Origin: Streptomyces sp. NBC_00513
GTDB lineage: Bacteria > Actinomycetota > Actinomycetes > Streptomycetales > Streptomycetaceae
DNA: 64,000 nt
Direction of reading: 5' to 3'
Assembly (NCBI RefSeq): GCF_041431415.1
Contig: NZ_CP107845.1
Span: forward strand, 2,542,001 to 2,606,000
Of this stretch, positions 57,563 to 64,000 are shown piece after piece. The translations under genes and the position numbers were made by a program. Every line of letters starts with the position of its first letter. Position 1 is the first letter of the stretch. A model generated the notes under the pieces. The model saw nothing but the letters and a program-made list of their open reading frames with translations. It was not told where the DNA came from and did not search any database.

Positions 57563-57592
57563 GGCTGCGGCTGCGGCTGCGGCTGCGGCTGC
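57563..57592. repeat. GGCTGC hexamer repeat, five units
   Basis: Five perfect tandem copies of GGCTGC directly before the stop of the small leftward gene at 57595. The unit lies outside both genes, in the gap between two convergent reading frames, and can vary by slippage. Confidence 0.85.
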
Positions 57593-57594
57593 GG

Positions 57595-57780
57595 TCAGCC
57601 GTTCGCGCGGGCGGCCTTGTCGGCCTTGGCCTTGCGCACGTAGTACCAGGCCATGTTGGACGTCAGCCCGGCCAGCAGCACCCAGATGATCCCGAGGAAG
57701 CTGCCCTCGACGAAGGCGACCACGGCCGCGGCCACGGACAGGGCACAGACGACAACGGCGAACACGGCAAGGCGGGGCAT
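57595..57780 (-). CDS. Small two-segment membrane protein
   Basis: 61 residues from ATG 57780 (GAGGAG 10 bases ahead). Two hydrophobic segments (about 4-23 and 27-43: FLGIIWVLLAGLTSNMAWYY) and a basic tail (VRKAKADKAARANG). It has the positive-inside tail of a small inner-membrane protein. No family name is recognised, though similar short proteins are usual in Streptomyces. It is convergent with the M50 gene and divergent from the TerD gene. Confidence 0.75.
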   Translation of the reverse strand: MPRLAVFAVVVCALSVAAAVVAFVEGSFLGIIWVLLAGLTSNMAWYYVRKAKADKAARANG

Positions 57781-57975
57781 GCGGCACGGCTCCTCGGCGA
57801 CACGGAACGGGGTCAGGCTCCTCCAGTGTCCCCCATCGCGTCCCGCCGCCGGTCGCCGCCACCCCCTCGGGACATCCCGCCCATTTCCCCCTTCGCCTGA
57901 GGGCCGGTCCGCCGGCTGGATACGGTGCGCGAAGCTCCGTCCGAGCGGACGAAGCCGGACGACCGGGGGGAAGCC

Positions 57976-60105
57976 ATGCGGGAGATGACAAAGGGTGCGA
58001 ACGTCAGTCTGACCGCCCTCGGCCAGGACGCCGGGGCCGTGGTCGTGAGTCTGGGGTGGACCAGCGCGTCGGGCGCCGGCGACGCCGACGTGTCCGTGTT
58101 CCTGCTCGGCACGAACGGCAAGGTCCGCTCGGACGACGACTTCTACTTCTACAACCGTCCCGCGGCCGAGGACGGCAGCGTCCAGTTGCTCGGGAAGACA
58201 CCGACCGGCAGCGGCGACGAGGACCGCATCGGACTGGACCTGACGGCCGTCCCGGCGGACATCGCGCGGATCGTGGTGGCGGCGAGCCAGTACGGTGACG
58301 CCTGCTTCGGGGACCTCGACGACCTGCGGATGACGGTCGCGGACCGCTCCGGTGAGCCACTGGTCGGGTTCTCCATCGACGACGCGAGCGTGGAGAGCGC
58401 CTTCGTCTTCGGCGAGTTGTACCGGCGGGGCGGGGAGTGGAAGTTCCGGGCCGTGGGGCAGGGGTACGAGACCGGCCTGGCCGGCCTCGCCACGGCGTTC
58501 GGGATCTCCGTCGTCGAGGAGGGCGAGGACGGCGAGGACTCCCCCACGGCCCCGGACACGACCCCGAGCACGGCCACGGCCCCGGCCCCGGCCCCGAGCA
58601 CGGCGGGGGAAACGGCGCGGGGGACGAGGACGCCCGCCGGGGGCCCGTTCCCCGCCGGACCCGTGACCACGACGGCCGGCGCGGCTCCCGCCCCGATCGA
58701 GCCCGCCGCGCACGCCGGACCGGCCGAGGACGCTCCCGCGGTCGCCGGCGTCCCCGCGCAGTCCCGCGGCCGGGACGGGTCCGTCACCAGGGGCGCCCCG
58801 ACGACCAGGAAGAAGGTCACGTTGCCCAGGGTGGCCAGGAAGTCCCTGGCCGAGAACGACTCCTGGCAGCCGGCCCGGCTCTTCCCGGTCCCCACCCTCA
58901 AGAGCGACCGGGAGCGGGAGGTGCGGGCGACCTCGGTGCTGCTCTCCGTCATGACGCAGGTGCCCGAGCTGGGCCGGCGGCTCACGGCCGCCTTCGGCGC
59001 CCCCGCCGGACGGACGCAGACCTTCACGGAGGTGTCGTTGCCCCACGGCGACGCCCCCCGCCGGCCGGACGGCGTCATCCGGATCGAGCGCGCCGGCAAG
59101 CTCTGGACCGCGCTCGTGGAGACGAAGACCAACGGGAACCCACTCCGGGCCGAGCAGGTGCAGGCGTACATGGACATCGCCGCGCGGCGCGGCTACGAGG
59201 CCGTCATCACGCTCTCCAACGACGTGGCCCTCGACGGCGCCCCCGTGGTCGACGTCAAGATCGACGGGCGTCGCAAGCACAAGGTCGACCTCTGGCACCT
59301 GTCGTGGGCGGAGGTGGCCCACCAGGCCCAGCTCCTGATCCGCCACGAGGGCGTGGGCAACCCCGCGCATGCCTGGCTCCTCCAGGAACTGCTGGAGTAC
59401 CTCCGGCACGAGAACTCCGGCTGTCACGGGTTCCAGAACATGGGACCGTCCTGGGTACCCGTCCGCAAGGGCATCGAGGACGAGACCCTCAACATGGGCG
59501 ACGAGCGGGCCGTCGACGTGGTGGAGAGCTGGGAACGGCTGATCCGTCAGGTCTGCCTGCGCCTGGGCGGAGAGCTGGGCCAAAAGGCCCTCCCGGTGCA
59601 GCGGGCCCGGCGGGGCAGCGATCCTCGGGAGCGCCGGCTCGCCGCGGCCGAGACCCTGTGCGTGGACGGCCGGCTCTCGGCGGAGTTGCGGGTCGACGGC
59701 ACGAGCGGTGTCATCGCGGTGACCGCCGATCTGAGGACGGGCAAGGTGCGGACCTCGACGGACGTCCCCGCCCCGGAGGGGCCCACCGCACTGGTGTCGG
59801 TGAAGAAACTGGTCCGGATGTTGGCCGAGGCGCCGGCGGATCTCCATGTGGAGAGCCTGGTCGAGGGCGGGAGCGGGGCGCGCGGCACCCTGGAGCGGTT
59901 GCGGCCGGAGCCGGGGAACCTGCTGCCCAGGGACGGGGCGCCGGTGTCCGGGTTCCGGCTGACGCTCATCAAGGGGATGGGCAATACCCGGGGCAACACG
60001 GAGTCGGGTTTCATCCGCAGCGTCGACGACGCCGTGGCGCGGTTCCACCAGGGCGTCGTGGCGCGGCTGGGCCCGCTGGACGTGCGGGCCGGCCGGCGCG
60101 GCTGA
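57976..60105 (+). CDS. TerD domain fused to a PD-(D/E)XK nuclease-like domain
   Basis: 709 residues from ATG 57976 (G-rich site just ahead; a second ATG at 57985 matches the usual MTKGANVSL start of TerD). Residues 4-182 are a TerD domain with calcium-site acids (GDADVSVFLL, RSDDDFYFYN, DRIGLDL), linked to tellurite and general stress systems. An Ala/Pro/Thr linker (185-275) follows. Residues about 300-470 fit the PD-(D/E)XK fold: Glu352 in FTEVSL, RPDGVI (Asp365), LVETKTNG (Glu382, Lys384) and EQVQAYMD with the common Gln. Residues 470-709 are of unknown fold. Together: a Ca-binding sensor joined to a likely nuclease. It is alone, with no ter operon near. Nuclease activity is inferred from the motif only. 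Confidence 0.85.
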   Translation: MREMTKGANVSLTALGQDAGAVVVSLGWTSASGAGDADVSVFLLGTNGKVRSDDDFYFYNRPAAEDGSVQLLGKTPTGSGDEDRIGLDLTAVPADIARIVVAASQYGDACFGDLDDLRMTVADRSGEPLVGFSIDDASVESAFVFGELYRRGGEWKFRAVGQGYETGLAGLATAFGISVVEEGEDGEDSPTAPDTTPSTATAPAPAPSTAGETARGTRTPAGGPFPAGPVTTTAGAAPAPIEPAAHAGPAEDAPAVAGVPAQSRGRDGSVTRGAPTTRKKVTLPRVARKSLAENDSWQPARLFPVPTLKSDREREVRATSVLLSVMTQVPELGRRLTAAFGAPAGRTQTFTEVSLPHGDAPRRPDGVIRIERAGKLWTALVETKTNGNPLRAEQVQAYMDIAARRGYEAVITLSNDVALDGAPVVDVKIDGRRKHKVDLWHLSWAEVAHQAQLLIRHEGVGNPAHAWLLQELLEYLRHENSGCHGFQNMGPSWVPVRKGIEDETLNMGDERAVDVVESWERLIRQVCLRLGGELGQKALPVQRARRGSDPRERRLAAAETLCVDGRLSAELRVDGTSGVIAVTADLRTGKVRTSTDVPAPEGPTALVSVKKLVRMLAEAPADLHVESLVEGGSGARGTLERLRPEPGNLLPRDGAPVSGFRLTLIKGMGNTRGNTESGFIRSVDDAVARFHQGVVARLGPLDVRAGRRG

Positions 60106-60170
60106 CCGTACGAGCGGTGCCGCTCGGGGTCGGCCGCGCCGGACGGGGCGCGGAGGGGGCGCGGGTCGGT

Positions 60171-60875
60171 TCAGACGTCCGTGACGCGCAGGCCCGCGTG
60201 GGCCTTGTAGCGGCGGTTGGTGGAGATGAGGTTCGCGACCAGGGCCTCGACCTGGTGGGCGTTGCGCAGGCGGCCGGCGAAGACGCCCCGCATGCCCGGG
60301 ATGCGGGCGGCGAGGGCCTGGACGAGGTCGGTGTCGGCGCGGGACTCGCCGAGGACCATCACGTCGGTGTCGATCTCCTCGACCGTCTCGTCCTGGAGCA
60401 GCACCGCGGAGAGGTGGTGGAAGGCGGCCGTGACCCGGGAGTCGGGGAGCAGGGCCGCGGCCTGCTGGGCGGCGCTCCCCTCCTCGACCGGGAGGGCGTA
60501 GGCGCCCTGCTTGTCGAAGCCGAGCGGGTTGACGCAGTCCACGACGAGCTTGCCGGCGAGGTCCTCGCGCAGTGCTTCGAGGGTCTTGGCGTGGCCCTCC
60601 CACGGCACCGCGATGATCACGATGTCGCTGCGCCGGGCGCAGTCGGCGTTGTCGGCGCCCTCGACGCCCAGGCCGAGCTCCTCGGCCGCGGTCTGCGCGC
60701 GGTCCGCGGCGCGCGAGCCGATGATCACCTTCTGGCCGGCGCGGGCGAACCGGTAGGCGAGGCCGCGGCCCTGGTCGCCGGTGCCGCCGAGGACGCCGAC
60801 CACCAGGCCGGAGACGTCGGGGAGGTCCCGGGGGTCCTTGGCCGGCGGCTTCTGCGTGCTGTCTGAGGAAGTCAT
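60171..60875 (-). CDS. npdG: NADPH-dependent F420 reductase
   Basis: 234 residues from ATG 60875. A Rossmann start VGVLGGTGDQGRGLAYRFA (about 28-46) binds NADP, with the IIGSRAADRA strand and phosphate-binding Arg. Other family features are VIIAVPWEGH, VVDCVNPLGF and VTAAFHHLSAVLL. The protein moves hydride between NADPH and coenzyme F420, supplying F420H2 for reductases. It is a usual single gene in actinomycetes. The N-terminal 25 residues are a polar, Pro-rich extension without known role. Confidence 0.9.
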   Translation of the reverse strand: MTSSDSTQKPPAKDPRDLPDVSGLVVGVLGGTGDQGRGLAYRFARAGQKVIIGSRAADRAQTAAEELGLGVEGADNADCARRSDIVIIAVPWEGHAKTLEALREDLAGKLVVDCVNPLGFDKQGAYALPVEEGSAAQQAAALLPDSRVTAAFHHLSAVLLQDETVEEIDTDVMVLGESRADTDLVQALAARIPGMRGVFAGRLRNAHQVEALVANLISTNRRYKAHAGLRVTDV

Positions 60876-60961
60876 GGGGGCGAGAGTACTGCCGAGTACG
60901 CGTCAGTCGAACGGACGGGAGCCGCCGGTATCGCACCCGCGCGTCCTTTCCGTGGTGCAGG

Positions 60962-61576
60962 ATGCCCGCCATGGATGCCGTGAGGGTGGCGTTGTTGCGC
61001 GAGGTTCTCGCCGGCACGCGGTGGCCGGGTGCCGCCCGGGGTTTCGCCGGCTCGTTGCGGCGCGCGGTGGTTCCGTCCGGCGGGAGCCTGCTGCTGGTGG
61101 GTACGGAGCAGTACGAGCCGTGGCACATGGCCGCGCACCTGGTGGACGAGGCGGCGTGGTCGGGGCTGCCGGAGCTGGCGCCGACGCTCGTGCGACACCG
61201 CGTGCTGCCGGGCGAGCCGCCGCACCTGTCCGTGGGGCTGAGCCGGCTGGAGGCGGCCCGGCGCGGGCACACGGTGCTGGTGGTGGCTCCGCAGGAGCCG
61301 GGCGCGGGGCTGCTGGAGCGGGTGCACGACGCGCGGCGGGCCGGGGCGACCGTGCTGTCCCTGGACGGCGGGGATCCCGAGCTGGGGACGTTGGCGCACG
61401 AGGCGCTGTCGGTGCCGGGTGCCGCGGCCGAGCTGGACCTGGACACGGTGCAGCACCTGGTCAGTGCGGCGGCCGGGGAGAACGGTCCGCCGGACCGGCG
61501 TGGCTCGCGGCGGTTCCGGGACCGGCTGGCGCGGCTGGCCGATCAGTTGACCGCCCCGCCGCCCGGCCGCTGGTGA
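60962..61576 (+). CDS. Conserved-looking protein of unknown function
   Basis: 204 residues from ATG 60962, or 201 from ATG 60971; no strong ribosome site. The product is probably soluble and alpha/beta: a strand-turn GGSLLLVGTEQYEPWHMAAH, HTVLVVAPQEPGAG and RAGATVLSLDGGDPELGTLA alternate strands and helices like a Rossmann-type or SIS-like domain. A basic C-terminal region ends in PPPGRW. I do not recognise the family. Codon use is normal for the chromosome, so it is a resident gene. It is divergent from npdG. Confidence 0.7.
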   Translation: MPAMDAVRVALLREVLAGTRWPGAARGFAGSLRRAVVPSGGSLLLVGTEQYEPWHMAAHLVDEAAWSGLPELAPTLVRHRVLPGEPPHLSVGLSRLEAARRGHTVLVVAPQEPGAGLLERVHDARRAGATVLSLDGGDPELGTLAHEALSVPGAAAELDLDTVQHLVSAAAGENGPPDRRGSRRFRDRLARLADQLTAPPPGRW

Positions 61577-61655
61577 GGGGCACCGCCCGAGGGGGGTGCC
61601 GCCCCGCCGGCCCGCCTCGCCCCCCTGCCTCGGGGGGCCTGCCTCGGGGGGCGCC

Positions 61656-61889
61656 TCAGGGGGTTTCCTCGCCCGCTTCGCGGGTCTTGTCGTTCCATTT
61701 CGGGTCGTTCTGCCATTCGAGGTTGCGTTCCTGCGCCGTCTCCATGGCGTGGTTCGCCTCCTCGGGCGTGGCGTAGGGGCCGAAACGGTCCTTCGCCGGG
61801 CAGTCGGGGCCCTCTTCGACCTTCTTGTGGACCAGGCAGTAGTACCACTCGCCGGGCTTGCCGACCTGGCGCTTCTTGAACAGGGCCAT
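61656..61889 (-). CDS. Small conserved hydrophilic protein
   Basis: 77 residues from ATG 61889 (GAGGAG and GAGGAC ahead). Cys-containing N-terminal half ([20 protein letters not shown]) and an acidic C-terminal half with [20 protein letters not shown], a pattern resembling SPOR-like or DUF-type small domains that mark many actinobacterial housekeeping loci. No membrane segment. It is divergent from map, with 71 bases between the starts. Function unknown. Confidence 0.8.
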   Translation of the reverse strand: MALFKKRQVGKPGEWYYCLVHKKVEEGPDCPAKDRFGPYATPEEANHAMETAQERNLEWQNDPKWNDKTREAGEETP

Positions 61890-61960
61890 CGTCCTCGGGC
61901 TCCTCTCGTACCGCTCTCTGTCGCCAGCTTGCCCCATCACCGCTGGATACACTCGCCTGC

Positions 61961-62818
61961 ATGTCTGGCCAGTCGCTGCTCGTACCAGGCGAGCTCTCTC
62001 CCGTCCGTTCCGTTCCCGGAAACATCCGCCGGCCCGAGTACGTGGGCAAGCCCGCGCCCACTCCGTACACCGGACCGGAGGTGCAGAGCGTCGAGACCAT
62101 CGAGGCCATGCGCATCGCCGGCCGGATCGCCGCCCAGGCGATGGAGGAGGCCGCCAAGCACATCGCGCCGGGGGTGACCACCGACGCGCTCGACAAGGTC
62201 GCCCACGAGTACATGTGCGACCACGGGGCCTATCCCTCGACGCTCGGCTACCGGGGATTCCCCAAGTCCCTGTGCTCCTCCGTCAACGAGGTCATCTGTC
62301 ACGGCATCCCCGACTCGACCGTCCTGCGCGACGGCGACATCGTGAACCTCGACGTGACCGCGTACATCGGCGGCGTCCACGGCGACAACAACGCCACCTA
62401 CCTGTGCGGGGAGGTGGACGAGGAGTCGCGCCTGCTGGTGGAGCGCACCCGCGAGTCCTTGAACCGCGCCATCAAGGCGGTCAAGCCCGGCCGGCAGATC
62501 AACATCATCGGTCGGGTCATCGAGTCGTACGCGAAGCGCTTCGGCTACGGCGTGGTCCGGGACTTCACCGGGCACGGCATCAGCACGTCCTTCCACTCCG
62601 GCCTGATCGTCCCGCACTACGACAGCCCGCACGCCACCACGGTCATCGAGCCCGGCATGACCTTCACGATCGAGCCGATGCTCACGCTCGGCACCCACGA
62701 GTACGACATGTGGGACGACGGCTGGACGGTCGTCACGAAGGACCGCAGGCGGACCGCGCAGTTCGAGCACACGCTGGTCGTGACCGACACGGGAGCGGAG
62801 ATCCTGACGCTGCCCTAG
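61961..62818 (+). CDS. map: Methionine aminopeptidase type I
   Basis: 285 residues from ATG 61961. It removes the first Met from new proteins. All five metal ligands of the pita-bread fold are visible: Asp in [11 protein letters not shown], Asp in VHGDNNAT, His in [10 protein letters not shown], Glu in [10 protein letters not shown] and Glu in [11 protein letters not shown]. An N-terminal extension of about 40 residues with several Pro is present, as in the long actinobacterial MetAP 1c-like form that may bind the ribosome. The substrate pocket has the usual [12 protein letters not shown]. It is a single gene ahead of the heme oxygenase gene, with the iron box between them. Confidence 0.96.
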   Translation: MSGQSLLVPGELSPVRSVPGNIRRPEYVGKPAPTPYTGPEVQSVETIEAMRIAGRIAAQAMEEAAKHIAPGVTTDALDKVAHEYMCDHGAYPSTLGYRGFPKSLCSSVNEVICHGIPDSTVLRDGDIVNLDVTAYIGGVHGDNNATYLCGEVDEESRLLVERTRESLNRAIKAVKPGRQINIIGRVIESYAKRFGYGVVRDFTGHGISTSFHSGLIVPHYDSPHATTVIEPGMTFTIEPMLTLGTHEYDMWDDGWTVVTKDRRRTAQFEHTLVVTDTGAEILTLP

Positions 62819-62874
62819 TGGGAGGCCTCGGGGCCGGGCGAATTTTTACCGACAAGACGTCGGGAACACATTGA

Positions 62875-62890
62875 CTTAGGCAAGCCTAAG
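62875..62890. promoter_or_regulatory. Iron box (DmdR/IdeR-type operator)
   Basis: CTTAGGC-AA-GCCTAAG is a perfect 16-base palindrome matching the core TTAGG...CCTAA of iron boxes bound by DtxR-family regulators. It overlaps a TTGACT -35-like hexamer (62871-62876). With iron bound, the regulator should block the heme oxygenase promoter. Confidence 0.9.
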
Positions 62891-62960
62891 TACGAGGATC
62901 GAGGTGTGGCGGCGATGCCGCCACGCCTTTTCTCATCCCCCGATCACTCGGAGGTCCGCG

Positions 62961-63608
62961 TTGGACGCCTTCTCCACGGTCATCCGTGTCGCCTCGCACG
63001 AGCAGCACACAGAGGCCGAGACCTCGACGTTCATGAGCGATCTGCTCGGCGGCCGGCTGGGCGTCGACGCCTACGCCCGCTACACCGAGCAGCTGTGGTT
63101 CGTGTACCGGGCCCTGGAGGACGCGGCCGAGTCCCTCAAGGACGACGCGGTCGCCGGGCCGTTCATCCGGCCCGAGCTGATGCGCCTGGCGGAGATCGAG
63201 CGGGACCTCGCGCACCTGCGCGGCCCCGGGTGGCGCGAGTCGCTGGTGGCGCTGCCGGCGACCGCGGCGTACGCGGCCCGGGTGGCCGAGTGCGCGGCCG
63301 ACTGGCCGGGCGGTTACGTGGCCCACCACTACACCCGCTACCTGGGCGACCTGTCCGGTGGGCAGATCATCCGGGACAAGGCCGAGCGCACCTGGGGCTT
63401 CGAGCGCAAGGGCGACGGCGTGCGCTTCTACGTGTTCGCGGACATCTCCAACCCGGCCGCCTTCAAGCGCACCTACCGCGAGCTGCTGGACGCGATCTCC
63501 GCGGACGATCTGGAGAAGCAGCGGATCATCGACGAGTGCAAGCGCGCCTTCGACTTCAACGGGGCCGTCTTCCGCGAGCTGGGCCAGGAGTTCCCGCTCA
63601 GCGCGTGA
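62961..63608 (+). CDS. Heme oxygenase, biliverdin-producing
   Basis: 215 residues from TTG 62961, chosen because GGAGG lies 6 bases ahead and the family N-terminus (LDAFSTVIRVASHEQHTEAE) begins there; an upstream GTG at 62904 would fall inside the promoter region. The proximal heme ligand is His in the SHEQHTEAE segment, and the distal helix shows YLGDLSGGQIIRD, the glycine motif of the family. It opens the heme ring with oxygen to release iron, CO and biliverdin. The iron box just ahead shows that it is used to gain iron from heme in starvation. The gene ends at a hairpin. Confidence 0.95.
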   Translation: MDAFSTVIRVASHEQHTEAETSTFMSDLLGGRLGVDAYARYTEQLWFVYRALEDAAESLKDDAVAGPFIRPELMRLAEIERDLAHLRGPGWRESLVALPATAAYAARVAECAADWPGGYVAHHYTRYLGDLSGGQIIRDKAERTWGFERKGDGVRFYVFADISNPAAFKRTYRELLDAISADDLEKQRIIDECKRAFDFNGAVFRELGQEFPLSA

Positions 63609-63638
63609 GCGACGTCCGGGGCCGACCGGTGCACGAGA

Positions 63639-63674
63639 GGGAAGGGGCGGGCCCGCCGGGGTCCGCCCCTTCCC
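63639..63674. terminator. Hairpin between heme oxygenase and PhzF genes
   Basis: A perfect 12-bp inverted repeat (63639-63650 with 63663-63674), loop 12 bases. It lies between two convergent genes and can end both. Confidence 0.8.
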
Positions 63675-63716
63675 CGTGTCCGGGGGCCGCGGCACTCGAT
63701 CGGGCCGGTCGGGTGC

Positions 63717-64000
63717 TCAGTTCCGGCCGGGGGGCCGGTTCCCGGCGGGGGCGAAGCGCACGCGTCCGCCGATCTCGACGGTGCCGTCCGGGCCGGGGGC
63801 GGTGAGGAGTTGGGAGCCGGCGCCCTGGGTGATGTTCAGCGCGCGGTTCAGTTGGGCGGTGAGCAGGATCGCCGCCGAGCCGGTGGCCTCGTCCTCGACG
63901 ACGACGCCGTCGGGGCGGCGCGGAAAGCCGCGGGCCCGGATCCGGCCCGCGGCCTCGTCCTCCCACGCCCACGCGTACAACCAGCCCTCGCCCGGCGGCG
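63717..64000 (-). CDS. PhzF-family protein, C-terminal part
   Basis: About 94 residues of a leftward gene that enters from the right edge; the upstream part is outside the window. The end of the PhzF/diaminopimelate-epimerase fold is visible: VVVEDEATGSAAILL is the conserved active-site turn, and TVEIGGRVRFAP the last strands. PhzF members isomerise or act on small acids; most chromosomal copies have unknown substrates. The ATGSAA motif has Glu for the usual Pro, a mild variant. Confidence 0.88.
   Translation of the reverse strand, partial: PPGEGWLYAWAWEDEAAGRIRARGFPRRPDGVVVEDEATGSAAILLTAQLNRALNITQGAGSQLLTAPGPDGTVEIGGRVRFAPAGNRPPGRN

Noticed and set aside
57560..57600. GGCTGC repeats as part of a protein-coding repeat
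   Set aside because: They lie between two stop codons of convergent genes and outside both frames.
62904..62960. Upstream GTG start for heme oxygenase
   Set aside because: It would place coding sequence within the promoter-proximal leader and adds a Cys/Arg/His-rich tail not typical of the family; TTG 62961 has GGAGG ahead.

Overview
The window is high-GC actinobacterial DNA with third-codon positions almost always G or C, GTG and TTG starts, overlapping GTGA/ATGA stop-start junctions and family members typical of Streptomyces. The gene set (amylopullulanase, malEFG/malR, glnE, nadE, glnA2, panB, map) resembles, from memory, a conserved core segment of Streptomyces chromosomes. No rRNA, tRNA, CRISPR array or phage was seen.

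Layout. 1-4.1 kb: the tail of a 2Fe-2S oxidoreductase, a decayed RHS-type gene beside a small lipoprotein with an in-frame stop, a TetR regulator, a GNAT acetyltransferase and a secreted ChW-repeat protein. 4.1-20.3 kb: a starch and maltodextrin locus. It holds a secreted alpha-amylase and a 1784-residue secreted amylopullulanase, the maltose ABC transporter malE-malF-malG, two cytoplasmic GH13 glucosidases in inverted orientation on either side of the transporter, and two LacI/MalR-type regulators. Repeats of the type CTTGC/GCAAG lie in the promoters. The two glucosidase genes share a 199-bp block with two mismatches, in inverted orientation around malEFG. 20.3-25.1 kb: a PAP2 membrane enzyme, then an APC permease and a YtcJ-like amidohydrolase (genes overlapping) with a divergent TetR gene. 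25.2-34 kb: glnE, a secreted PIG-L deacetylase, a YGSN-motif protein, about 1 kb of poorly coding DNA with tandem repeats, and glnA2. 34-44.3 kb: two sets in which a small membrane protein gene precedes secreted His/Met-rich proteins (DUF3105 and DUF305; a multicopper oxidase), with CBS, AraC, VOC, hydrolase and DUF998 genes between. An intact IS630-family element (41660-42792) sits exactly in the stop codon of the multicopper oxidase and rebuilds it. 44.3-50 kb: nadE, then a small island with a lipoprotein and two overlapping TIR-domain genes, one with a membrane tail, then a membrane-anchored EEP phosphodiesterase. 50.3-64 kb: panB, a DrrAB-type exporter, a large SARP/NB-ARC regulator, an M50 protease, a TerD protein fused to a PD-(D/E)XK nuclease-like domain, npdG, small proteins of unknown function, map, an iron-box-controlled heme oxygenase, and the C-terminus of a PhzF-like protein cut by the window end.

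How they work together. The secreted amylase and amylopullulanase cut starch to maltodextrins, MalEFG imports them, the two glucosidases finish them inside, and the LacI-type proteins probably sense the sugar. glnE and glnA2 form a nitrogen-related pair. The most unusual items are the TIR pair, the TerD-nuclease fusion, and the near-identical inverted repeats around malEFG.
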